Shown: positions 23,491 through 34,440 of the stretch, piece after piece
Layout: each line of letters starts with the position of its first letter
How positions within the stretch are numbered: the stretch's first letter is position 1
From: Silurus meridionalis
Lineage: Eukaryota > Chordata > Actinopteri > Siluriformes > Siluridae
Direction: 5' to 3'
DNA: 64,000 nt
Assembly: GCF_014805685.1 (NCBI RefSeq)
Contig: NC_060898.1
Coordinates: forward strand, 4,620,501-4,684,500
The notes under the pieces: model-generated
The model's input: the letters and a program-made list of their open reading frames with translations, nothing else
Told to the model about the DNA's origin: nothing
Databases searched by the model: none
Program-made: the position numbers and the translations under genes

Positions 23491-25520
23491 TACCGACAAT
23501 CCCAGTAAACTACATTTATTCTGGATGCCACAGAAAATGGTCAAAACCAGCATTTTTATTAGAAAGAGAAGCATTCAAATGCTGATTCGTTTGCTTCTTT
23601 GTCACTCTCAAACTGTTCAAGTAGCAAATCAATAGTGAAAATGGTTTTTTTTTTTTGTATTTTGAACACTACATTCCTGTACAATGGAAATACTAACATG
23701 GACCCAATCTACCTCTGCATATTTTGCCTACACACATAAACTGCTTAACAATGGGAATACCAACATGGACCCAATCGACCTCTGCAGGACATTTTATGCC
23801 TTTCTATGATGTTTCATTGCAGACTGCACACTTTAAATTGTAACTTTATATCATAACTTTGGATATTTGTAATTTATTTGTTGTGCCTTTATCTGTTTTC
23901 TATATGTTCTTAATTTGTGTAATTTGTTAAGCCTGTTCAGAGTATTTACAGAGTAATAAATTCATTGTATGGTAACAGACTTGTTACCTATAAATATAAC
24001 AATCTCAATATAACAAACTCCTAAATCTTCAATCTATATACTGTAATATTTCCGTTTCTGTAAGAGATCTTAAGTGATTTGTAAAAGGATCAGAGGTAGT
24101 GGGTTTGTTCCAGCTTATCCCTCTTTTGGATTGGCAGGTCATCAGCTAATCCGTGCAGTTAGACAGCAATCGAGATTCTCAGCTAAATTAGAATTTGCTA
24201 ACAGTTCAGTTTGGTTTGAGTAGCTTCCATCTGACAAAACACAAGCTAGCAAACCAATTTTTCTCAGCTTCCTTATTACTTCCAATTAACTTAAGATTCC
24301 TTTAATTTTTCATAATTCTATTTAAAAAGTAAGGTTGGATTAGCTTTTTGTGTTTAGCATTCATTGCAGTAATTCAAAAAGTACTTCTATACTAACAGTC
24401 TACCAAATTGTCCAGCTTGGCCTGTGATTTGGCAGCCGATAGATGATAAAAGTTTCAAACATGCAACACCAAAATACATATCAGTGGCAAAGTCTGGTCA
24501 GCACCCGTTCCCTTTAAGAATTCCGTGCAGGGGGATTGTATTTTATATAATTTTTTTGAGTCAGGAATTAATGCTTGGCTAAGCCTTCTTACTTGGGTAT
24601 TAATGAATCAGGTCACATGTGGTCTCCTTGTTCTTGAAGTGCTGTTCTGTTTAAATTGTCACTAAAAAAAAAAACTTGAGAGCTTTAACGCGTGTCCCTC
24701 GCTAGTAGTGCATTGGTGGGTTCGAGGCCAGTTGCCAGCATACTTCAGCTCTGTTACAGAAGCTATGGTGTAAATTATCTTCATGACAATAGATATGTAG
24801 GGCAGCTGGCTATCTGTTAACAAGCAGAGATTTTATATGTATAGGACAAAGCTATTGCTGAGCTAGCGAGTTGCTAGCTCTACATTTTAATTTGACAATT
24901 TAGTGGGTAGACTGTTATACAGACCAAGTGGTGAAGTGGCACTGTTTATTTGCAGTTGGTTAAAAGCGATTCAAGGGTACTGGCTTTTAATCTGCTCCTT
25001 CTTCCAATGACCTTAATGCTTTTTTCTCCTAAATGGTTTGTGTGAAATGTATATAAATTAATTGGATGAGTGCCCTTGTGAGTCCAGGTCAACAAGGGGG
25101 AAGGTCAGATCCTCTAAACGTTTACAACTAGATAATTTTAGCACTTTGCTATTTCGAGAAGGGTAGTCATGTCAGAGGGGATGTGTCATCCTGCCATGTT
25201 TTGCTAACAAGATTGATTCAGGGAAAACGGCATTGGTTATAGTAGATTTTTAAGGTTTTACTAAGTGTTTTGGAGCACGATGTAGAAAATGGAAACATGC
25301 AATTAATTACACTGGTTTACAAGTAAATTATAATGGCTGCATATTAAACATACTTGTGTGAAACAGGGTCAAAAGTTACACACATTTTTGTTTTAAAAGA
25401 ATGACAAACATTTTTTTTCCTCTTAATTATCTGCCTGGAAATTCAACCTCCTGTTAAACCTATAACTCTTGGACACCTCACCATAAGATTAATTTGATAT
25501 AGGATATATTTGCTGTTAAG
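23491..25520. other. intron segment, nothing recognised
   Basis: AT-rich. The phrase atggaaatactaacatggac-ccaat near 23686 recurs near 23751 as a short direct repeat of about 65-bp spacing. Confidence 0.45.
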
Positions 25521-25700
25521 TGGTAGCTTAGTGGCTAAGGTGTTGGACATCTGATCGGAAGGCGATTATTTGAAATCCCAGAAGCACCAAGTTGCCATTG
25601 CTCGATCCTTGTGCAAAGCCCTTAACCCTCAATTGCTTAACTATATAACAGAGATAACTGTAAGTCACTGTGGATAAGGGCATTTGCCAAATGTAACTGT
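25521..25700 (+). mobile_element. tRNA-derived SINE with LINE-shared tail
   Basis: The head carries an A box (tagcttagtgg, 25524-25534) in a tRNA-like context and a mutated B box (atttgaaatcc, about 25568-25578). The body phrase cccttaaccctcaattgctt is intact. The tail gtggataagggcatttgcca-aatgtaa (about 25669-25695) matches the end of the LINE fragment at 59727-59772. Confidence 0.75.
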
Positions 25701-25704
25701 ATAA

Positions 25705-25845
25705 TAACCCACATTCTTGTGGAAAGATGTTCCACTAAATTTGTTCTCCTTCAGCCATAATAGTGTTAGTAAAGTTAGGTACTGATTTAGGGTGAGGAGG
25801 CCTGGGGTGCAGTCAGTACTCCAATTCATCCCAAATGTATTTTTA
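25705..25845 (-). mobile_element. Tc1-derived element relic, copy D (partial)
   Basis: Plus-strand phrases ggaaagatgttccact, gaggaggcctggggtgcagt and caattcatcccaaatg align with copy E. It ends abruptly in an AT-rich tract and directly follows the SINE. Confidence 0.65.
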
Positions 25846-25999
25846 TTTTTTTTAGATTCTATATATTTTTTTATATTTTTATATATGACAAGGTGATTCT
25901 GATTTAAATTCTGATGAATAGGGTCGCTTAGGGTGTCGAATAGGGTGTGCTTTCAAAATTAAACACATGGCTGAAAACTATATATACTGTATATGTATA

Positions 26000-26522
26000 C
26001 ACTATATCACCAAAAGTATTGGGTCATCTGCTCATAAGGATGGTATGTGATTTTTGAGCATTACATACCACATTTAGTGCCAATTTGCTCTTATAATTCC
26101 CTCCACTCTTCTGGGAAGATGTTCCACTAGATTTTGGATTGTGCTAATGGACATTTGTGTTTATCAGCCACAAGGGTATTACGGAAGGCAGGTAGTGATG
26201 TAGGTGAGGTGAGGAGGCCTGGGGTGCAGCGTTCACATTCATCCCAAAGGTGTTCAGTAGGGATGAGATCAGAGCTCTATAGCAGGTTACCCAAGATCTT
26301 CCTATCCAAAGCATGTAACCCAGATCTTCAAGGAGCTCACTTTGTGCACTGCCATGCTGAAACAGGTTTGGGTTTCCAAGTTCAAGTGAATGCAAAGTTT
26401 TATTACAGCGTATCTAAAGATGTCCTGTACTAGTGAGTGCCTCCAACTTTGTGGTAACAGTTTGGAAAAGAACCACATATAGCAGGAAAGGTCAGGTGAC
26501 CCAATACTTAGGGAATATACAT
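26000..26522 (-). mobile_element. Tc1-derived element, copy E, with both terminal inverted repeats
   Basis: The left end (cactatatcaccaaaagtat, then tgggtcatctg) and the right end (caggtgacccaatacttagg) are inverted repeats of about 28 bp, and TA dinucleotides flank them, as expected for Tc1/mariner. The minus strand at about 26140-26395 encodes NLFQHGSAQSEL and a degraded EHLWDE block, the second and third catalytic regions of a Tc1 transposase, with mutations. It is the most complete of the eight related copies, but internally deleted and dead. Confidence 0.8.
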
Positions 26523-28218
26523 ATATAGATAGATAGTAGTCTTTGGGTTGTTGATGACAAGAAACCAGGTTTACAATGTCTTTCCCTTTTCCTATCCATA
26601 CATAATTAAAAATAATGTAACATCAGCAGGAAACCAATGGCACCCCTACAGAAAATGAAACACCCACCTTAGGTCACACTTAGTTTATAGCTTCCTGTAG
26701 TTTAACTATATTGTACTGTTCTGGGGCTTTTTTTTTTGTTTTAAGACCAAATTTGTACAGAGAGCGGTATGAAACTGCTGCGTATCTCATTCTCCCAGCA
26801 TGCACTGTGTGTCGTATGTAATAAATATCACTGCAGGGGCACTTTTCTAGACTTAGTCACTTTCTTTATTTGAGGGCTCTGGCGCATTGCCCTTTGAAAT
26901 CGGTTGCCAAGACGTGCCCAAGATCAAATGGTTGCTGGGGTTTTTGGCTCACTCTGGCAGTTAAATTTAACCGTTGTAAAACAACATCTGAAAAATTGCT
27001 CTCGACTTCGGGGGTGGTTGTATATTTTAAAACTTCGAACTGCCTCTTATTTTGCTATCTTGTGGCTAGAAACCCCCCAAAAATGCACATACGCATACAT
27101 AATGTGGCGCGTTTTGCCTTGTTTTTTTTTTTGTTTTTTATTGCAGCGAAGTATTTGATCGTACAACTATTCCAGAGCACCATATGCCAGAGCTGAAGTC
27201 GAGCACAGCAAGCTCTGTCGAGCAGAATGTGCCGGATGTTGTTCGCAATCTCTTGGTGATTAAGCAAGGGAGGGGAACAAGAGTCTAAAGTCGAGAGACT
27301 ATAATAGAAATAAAAGCGACACGGCACAACACAAAAGTAACTATTCAGAATGTCTCCTTCATGCACTTGCATTTTTCAATTGATTTTACTCCATTTTTTT
27401 TTTTATGTACAACGGATGAAGGATCCAATTTCTTTGCTTGAGAAAGCATACAGAATGGACAGTAATGCAGCGATTCTCGACCGGGTCGTGTTGCACGGCG
27501 GGAGAGAAAAGCAAGTCGCGGTTAACACACTGAGCTCCAGTGAACCAGCAGGCACTAGCTACACGTTTAATATTCGTATATTGATAATTGGGTGCATGTT
27601 AAATGCTGTTATTATGAATTATTTTCAGTCACATTTAGAGGCAATTTAACATGATTTTGTTAGAAGCCTGACTCGGATATGGGACAAAAACCTCAGAAAC
27701 AGAAGGAAATTGGTAGTAAGAATCCTGTCACATGATTGCGCTAAAAATTTGTTTGTGTATCTTGTTAAAAAAAACATTTGCAGTGCTTCCCTGATTGGCG
27801 CACGTTTTATTTAGTACGATCAGACACTTTGCTAATTATTCAGCAATAAGATCTGTTGTTATAATCCAACAGCAGGCAGTTTGTGTAAGAACTTTTGAAT
27901 AGAAACCTATTGATCATCTGGAAGGTTTACTCCGTTCCTGAACGCTATTTAAACCTCTTCGAACGCAACCACCCCAAACAGCTATTGTTACATGTAACTG
28001 GCAGAGGATTAACCCAAGCCCACAGTCGGAAAGAGAATGTTCTTCGATCTGGATCCGCCAGATCGATCCCCCTGATGGATTTAATGAAGCTCATTGCACA
28101 TGTCCATCATGGGTCAGCACTCACATTTAATGAAGTCTGATGCCAATTATCCCCTGGCTACTAATGATCTTGATGAACTATGATTTTTGTCTCGGGGGCT
28201 ATGCTCTTTGCTCTCTCC
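26523..28218. other. intron segment, nothing recognised
   Basis: Short ATAGATAG run at 26524-26537. ORFs at 26870-27200 and 27350-27650 have no motif and no splice support. Confidence 0.45.
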
Positions 28219-28247
28219 CTCTCTCTCTCTCACTCTCTCTCTCTCTG

Positions 28248-28300
<53 letters not shown>
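28219..28300. repeat. (CT)n microsatellite
   Basis: CT run of about 80 bases with a few interruptions, ending in a short GT run. Confidence 0.97.
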
Positions 28301-28306
<6 letters not shown>

Positions 28307-28918
28307 TCTGTTTGCAGTCCAAATGTGTATTAGCTGAGCTTCATTCTCAGCATGAGAATTGCTTTCCACTGTTGGCAGCTTCTCAGTTGAAGCTTAGGTA
28401 GTCATTTGCAGGCTTTGTGTTGCCTCAGCAGGCCTTACTCTTCAGTTAGATGCATTTACGCTCCATATCACAAGACCTTCACCAGCATCCTGCACTTCGG
28501 GATTAAAAGTAGTACATTCAGTTGTAGTGACTTTTTTGCCGGTCACAACTTTTCCGTCGTGCTTGCGGATGCGAACGCGCGGGTGTCGGGAAGAGAGAAA
28601 AAAAAAAAAGAGAAACAGACCGACAGATTCAAGTTATGAGAAATGGATAAGGGGCAAAAGAGTGAAGCTCTCCTCACACTCTAAAAACCAATATCTAATA
28701 CCCGTTTCTTCACTCAGTCTCCGACACGCATCAGAAATGCATGAGGATGCATAAAAGAGGCCAATCTTGCCATTTTGCCGACAAAATACACCCGGAAACA
28801 AGTCGCGCACGGTTCAGCCGTGCACTACATGTGGTTTATATGATAAGACACATTTTACAGATTCATACCGACCACACATGCTCTACTGATCACTTAGTGC
28901 TACAACACACACACACCT

Positions 28919-28950
<32 letters not shown>

Positions 28951-29622
28951 CTATTAATCATTCGACTATGTGGCATGTGTATATACATATGTGTGTGTGA
29001 GTTTATGTGTAGCCCCTTCAGGGAGCAACAGGTTTCATGTCAGACTGTCAGTGTTACTCATAGATTAGGTCTTTGACTCCTTGCTCATGTTCCCCCTTGA
29101 GGTAGCGCTAAATAATCTAACTGCATATGATCTTGTAAAACCAGCTGGCAAGAGCTCTGCGTCACTCAAATGTCAATCTAGAGATGAAGCTTGCACAATA
29201 TCCATCGCAGCACTGTTCTCTGCTGCAGAGTTGAAAGTCCAGCCCGGACGTGTTCAGGTTGAAATACGGGTGCCGTTTTTAATGGAGTTTTGCAATTTAC
29301 GATCAGGAATCGCTTGCTGGCATTTATATATTTATATAACTGCCCATTTTCTTCATCATCCTTTTACAAGTCAGCTATGTTCATGTGGCTGCCGTCGTCA
29401 GTGTTCAATTCTGTTATTCAAAGCACTGAGGATACACAAAGTAGCGCATTTAACTTATTTCTAATGATTACAACTATTTAGTTTATTTGTAGAGTGTTAG
29501 ATATGACACTTGGTTGTGGACATGATTTATCTTTTTTAGGTGTAAAAAAAAGGATCGACAACCAAATTGCGATTTTTAGGGAGACATGGCGATGTAAAAA
29601 AATGAGATGGGAGCAAAATGTA
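28301..29622. other. intron segment with a CA microsatellite at 28905-28950
   Basis: The CA run is interrupted by one CT step and followed by a GT-rich patch near 28990. Nothing else recognised; ORFs in this stretch show no family similarity I know. Confidence 0.5.
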
Positions 29623-30553
29623 TACAGTAATCCCCCGATAAATGAAAAAACGCGACAAACAGACGCCACCCTATTTTATGTATACCGTAATTTCTGGACT
29701 ATTAAACACACCCAAATATAAGCCACTGAATTTAACAAATGAATTTATTTTGAACATAAATACGCTGCACCTGTCTATAAGCCGCAGGTGTCTACACTGA
29801 AACTAATGAACTTTACACAGGCTTTAACGAAAGACAGTGTCTGTTACACGGCTTGTATCTAAACAGTAGCCTACCAAAAAAGTCATTGTTCACTGTCTTT
29901 CTCCTTCCTTTCACAACTATTTCTCTCGGGAGTTTTTCTTTTTGCATCATCGTGCGTTTAAAAATCACCATCGGTGAAGCTTTTCTCCCGATGCCGTGCA
30001 GCTCAGAACACATGTGAAGTGTGTTTTCATGCCCGGTTGTTTTCAGCGTGACGAATGATTCGCATTTCCTGTAGACAGTCCGAGTGAGCGGCAGGTCAAA
30101 CGTCAGAGGAACATCATCCATATTTATGATGTGGTACGGCCCGATTCAGTGGGAGCGCATCTCATTTAATATAAAGAGTTTCATTGGTTCACCTGAACCC
30201 GTTTGCAATTTCATTGGTCTAATGTTATGGGGCTCAGTTTTTTGGCGGCAGGAAGTTTGTGAAACCGGGAAAAACCCAGGAAAAATCCATATATTAGCCA
30301 CTTCATTGTTTAAGCCACGGGGTTCAAAGCGTAGGAAAAATGTAGCGGCTTATAGTCCGGAAAATACGGTATACAGTACTGTACTGTATTAACATTTGAC
30401 TTCATTAGTTCAACATAAAACTCCATAAAAACAATTACCTATAAGTTTTTTGGTCTATCACGGATACAGGAAAATCAGCTAAACTAATTAGTCATGTGGC
30501 AAATGCAATTCCGCGAGATTCGAAACCAACGCGTTAAAGCGGGGATTACAGTA
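29623..30553. mobile_element. older Tigger/pogo-like element, interrupted by a second element
   Basis: The ends TACAGTAATCCCCCGATAAA (29623 onward) and gcgggg-attacagta (up to 30553) are inverted repeats of the type TACxGTAATCCCCG, with TA at the outer edge. Only about 60 bp of its left part and 180 bp of its right part are its own; the rest is the element at 29683-30371. Confidence 0.65.
29683..30371 (-). mobile_element. pogo-like non-autonomous element with transposase relic, copy 1
   Basis: The ends TACCGTAATTTCTGGACTAT and gcttatagtccggaaaatac-ggta form inverted repeats of about 25 bp bounded by TA, as in the Tc1/mariner/pogo group. On the minus strand (about 29815-30121) the sequence encodes MDDVPLTFDLP, VTLKTTGHENT and KASPMVIFKRT, which match the region around the first catalytic Asp of pogo/Tigger DDE transposases (typically MDEVPLTFD, TGHEKTHYT, PPMVIFKRK). 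The rest of the transposase is absent, so it is a deletion derivative. It has inserted at a TA inside the older element at 29623-30553. Confidence 0.8.
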
Positions 30554-30639
30554 TTTCATATTCCTTGGTCATTTCCATACGTTCTTTTGCAAAGATATTT
30601 GCATTCTCTTCAACTGTTTGCAAAACCCATGCCATTGTT

Positions 30640-30755
30640 TTTCGAAACCAAATGTAATCCATTGTCATGCTGGAACAGGTTTGCCTCTCCTCGTTCCAGT
30701 GATTGGAAAATTCAATTCTACCACATCCAAATACAATATGTACAGGTGTGTGACT
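30640..30755 (-). mobile_element. Tc1-derived element relic, copy F (fragment)
   Basis: The plus-strand phrase cattgtcatgctggaacagg, followed by ttccagtgattgg, matches the inner part of copy E (catgctgaaacaggtttggg). It ends near tacaggtgtgtgac, a possible terminal-repeat remnant. Confidence 0.5.
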
Positions 30756-32545
30756 TGCAAATTAGGCCCTTTGGGCTGGTTAATGAGGAAAAAAGGAAGA
30801 AAAGGGGAAAAAACTGATATTCATATCTAATTTAGAAATCTGGTATACTATAAATAGGATTGTTTTTAGGTTTTCGTGGCACTAATAGTTTCACTGAACA
30901 TCATTTGGGCACCTCAGGTATAGCGGATATCTAATATGATTAGAGGATGCATTACTAGATATCGTTAGCAGTATAAAATCGCATAGAGATAATCAAATTA
31001 TTATGTTTTGAAAGTCTATGTGCAGCATGTTTTGCTATCTCTCATTTACATGCTACATCCCAGGAGAACTTAGCATAGATTTAAGCAATCTTAGATTCAA
31101 AGGATAATTGCCAGTTTTTGCTGTTAGCTCCTTTTAAACTTTCTTTTATCGCTCACCATTTTCCATGAAGAGTCCTGGTGGAGACACAAAATAATGAACT
31201 CAACGTTCCAGAATGCTATGCAGCTTTATAAGAAACTTGTGCTAACTTAAGCACACTCATCTGTGTCATTGGTATTAGTCGATCTGATCTAGTATGGAGA
31301 GCCATTACACCATTTGTGCACCATTATACATCTCACATAGCTCAGATAAATTGTTTATTTAAAATTCTCCGTAGCTCCTCTCCTCTTTTTTTACATGGCG
31401 GTTGATTCATTGCAACTGTTAAGTGTACAATACAATTATGTTTCTCCTTGAGCAAGCGAATATTTATCCCCCGTTTCAATTCACAATTGTCGGTCCTAGT
31501 TATAAGCACATCTTAGCACTTGTCTCAAGCTTTAGTCTTCATCTTTAGTCTGTCGCCTGCAGGGAACAGATTCTCCAAGAACTTCGTGTCACAGCGGGTT
31601 CAGCTGTTCTGCAAGATGCTCTGGATAAGAAAAGCTGCCAAATCCCCAAATACGATTTTTTTTTTACATGTTGAAAACATGCATAAATGAGGTCACACTG
31701 CTTTCAACCCTTGTTGAGACCATGGCTTTAGAATGTCCCATAAGTGCAGCTGATCAGTGAAGGTCACACCTTTCTGCACTGATTTTGGATTTAAGGAGCT
31801 TAAGGAAGAGCCTTTGGATAGATTTTTTTTCCACATTTTTTGCTTGGAACATAAATAACATAATGCACGGATGCACCTTGATTTCAATCAATTATGGTTG
31901 TAGAGCATTTTAATAGCCGACAGGCATCGGAGCAAAGAAGCCTTATAGATTTCGATCTTGAATGTGGCACACCTGAGACCTTTGTTTTTCTTTTGATTCT
32001 AATCCAGCCCCAGACCCTCATCTGGACACTAAGGCTAATCCAGAAAAATAAATAAAAACAACAGCATTTTTGTCTAAACACTATCATTTTCAACCGTTAC
32101 CCAAAAGTTGTTCATCCAACGTCAGAAAGAGTTTACTGTACAGTCCCTGTACTGAGCACGAGCAAAAAGTTTTTAGGAAACTTTTAAAATTTAATCGGAT
32201 TACAGTAGACGTAGCTGGAAAAAGCTGTCTCGGTTTGGACGGTTGGGAAAATCTGCGTTTTCAAACGAAAATGTATTAGTGTGGACGTATTAGTATGGCC
32301 TAACGTCACCTAATGATGGGGAACCCAGGAGCAAATGCAAGTGGGGAAAATGTTAATAGAGTGCATGCAAATGGAAATGACCAAAATGACTAAATGACCA
32401 CTAAACACAAACTTGAACAAGATGTCTAAAAGCAACCTTGGATCTTGAATCAGGTGCACAAGCAAGCTGTTAAACTATTTTATGAGCTGCTCAGGAGCTC
32501 CTGGTTTTACAATTTCAACCGAATGTATTAGACCATGTAATGGAC
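30756..32545. other. intron segment, nothing recognised
   Basis: AT-rich unique-looking sequence. No gene or repeat family recognised. Confidence 0.45.
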
Positions 32546-33252
32546 TACCGTAATTTCCGGACTATTAAGCGCACCCAAATATAAGCCGCACCCACTGAAT
32601 TTGACAAAGATTTTTATTTTGAACATAAATAAGCCGCATAAATAAGCCTGTCTCTAAGCCGCAGGTGTCTACACTGAAACTAATGTGTAAAACTAATGAA
32701 CTTTACACAGGCTTTAACGAAAGACAGTGTCTGTTACACGGCTTGTATCTGTAACAGTAGCTTACCAAGAAAGTCATTGTTCACTGTCTTCCTCCTTCCT
32801 TTCACAACAATTTCTCTCGGAAGTTTATCTTTTGGCATCGTCGTGCGTTTAAAAATCACCATCAGTGAAGCTTTTCTCCCGATGCCGTGCAGCTCAGAAC
32901 ACAGGTGAAGTGTGTTTTTTCATGCCCGGTTGTTTTCAGCGTGACGAATGATTCGCGTTTCCTGTAGACAGTCCAAGTGAGCGGCAGGTCAAACGTCAGA
33001 GGAACATCATCCATATTTATGGCCCGATTCAGTGGGAGCACGTCTGATTTAATATAAAGAGTTTCATTGGATAACCTGAACCCGTTCGGCAATTTCATTG
33101 GTCCAAGGTTATAGGGCTCAGTTTTTTGTCTTGAAGCTTGTAAAACCGGGAAAAACCCAGGAAAAATCCATACATTAGCCACTTCGTTGTTTAAACCGCG
33201 GGGTTCAAAGCGTGGGAAAAAAGTAGCGGCTTATAGTCCAGAAAATACGGTA
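32546..33252 (-). mobile_element. pogo-like non-autonomous element with transposase relic, copy 2
   Basis: The ends TACCGTAATTTCCGGACTAT and gcttatagtccagaaaatac-ggta are inverted repeats bounded by TA. It is the same family and orientation as the element at 29683 and nearly colinear with it (707 against 689 bp). The minus strand (about 32865-33182) encodes NMDDVPLTFDLP and VTLKTTGHEKTHFT, again the first-Asp region of a pogo/Tigger transposase. Differences between the copies are scattered substitutions and small indels. Confidence 0.82.
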
Positions 33253-33764
33253 CTCATAATCACACACTCTGGTGCTCATGGTATTTCTCTTTCTGGTGTT
33301 CTGTATTGTTTAAAGATTTATAAAACTTTAAATAAAATTTTACACAAAAACAACAAGCAGCTCAATTAGGTCTGTTCACACAAGGGCTTTTGTATGTTGC
33401 ATCTCGGGTGGATGGTATTTTTCTGCTTCTGACCTTTTTTTTGCTTTTCCTTCGCTTTGCTTTCTGTCTGTATTGCCCTGCTTGCTTAATTGTTTGACCT
33501 TTGCTTTATTTTTTTTTTTTTTTTATACAATTCTACCTGCCGATTTGAACTTTGAAGATTCGCTGGTGCTGACATAAGATAAACTCGCCTTTGTGAAACC
33601 TTGAGAGGAAGCGAGGTCCTCTTCTGCGGATAATAAACGATGAAAAAAACAGAAAGGGTTATACAATAAAGGTGTGGAGGAGACAAATGAAACAGTAGAA
33701 ATGGTTTCAATGTACATTATATTGACATTATATTCTTCCCCCCAAACAATTACTTGAATGTGAA

Positions 33765-34075
33765 TGTCTTTGAATTCGGTAACGTTGAATATTGCCTTCA
33801 CTCGAACTAGGAAACCCAAACCTGTTCCAGCATGACAATGCACAAAGCCAGCTCCATGAACATATGGTGTATATGGGTTGGATCTTGAGTGGCCTGCTGT
33901 AGAACTCTGACCTCAACCCTATTCAACACTATTGAATTGACTGAACCCTATGCCTCTTTACCTTACATCAGGACCTGACTTTACTAACACCCTTGTAGCT
34001 GAATGAGCACAAATCTCCACAAATAACAGCAAATTGGGAATGAGCTGTTCAAAAAGCAGGTGTCCACAAATGTAA
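33765..34075 (+). mobile_element. Tc1-derived element relic, copy G
   Basis: The plus strand has aacctgttccagcatgacaa (33817 onward), encoding LFQHDNA, the second catalytic region of Tc1 transposases. It is followed by a degraded tgacctcaaccctattcaac (DLNPIQ) block and the family phrase gtagctgaatgagcacaaat. It ends at caggtgtccacaaatgtaat. Confidence 0.72.
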
Positions 34076-34376
34076 TATGTATTAAAGACAGGTTTTATTT
34101 TGAGGTAAATATTCTCCATTGTTATCACTGGGACTGTAGTCGAATTGCTAATAATAAAGTAATAATGTAGTCAGTGTTGCATCAGGTCGTCTATGATATA
34201 CCTCAAGGTACACCTCTAACTCTATACCATCATAGTGGGATCCACTCTTGCAGATTGGAGTATTGCTGTTTCACCCATAACAACTATAACTAAATAACTC
34301 ATGCACACATTTATTCGTCTCCAGGCATTCTACTGTGTATATGATATCTGAGAGGATTTCTAGATCTTGGTCAGTG

Positions 34377-34377
<1 letters not shown>

Positions 34378-34437
<60 letters not shown>

Positions 34438-34440
34438 TTC
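34378..34440. repeat. (CT)n microsatellite
   Basis: CT run of about 52 bases followed by TTTCTC variants. Confidence 0.97.

Noticed and set aside
27350..27649. 99-codon plus-strand ORF as a small gene
   Set aside because: No recognisable domain, no splice or promoter context, and a composition like the surrounding intron.
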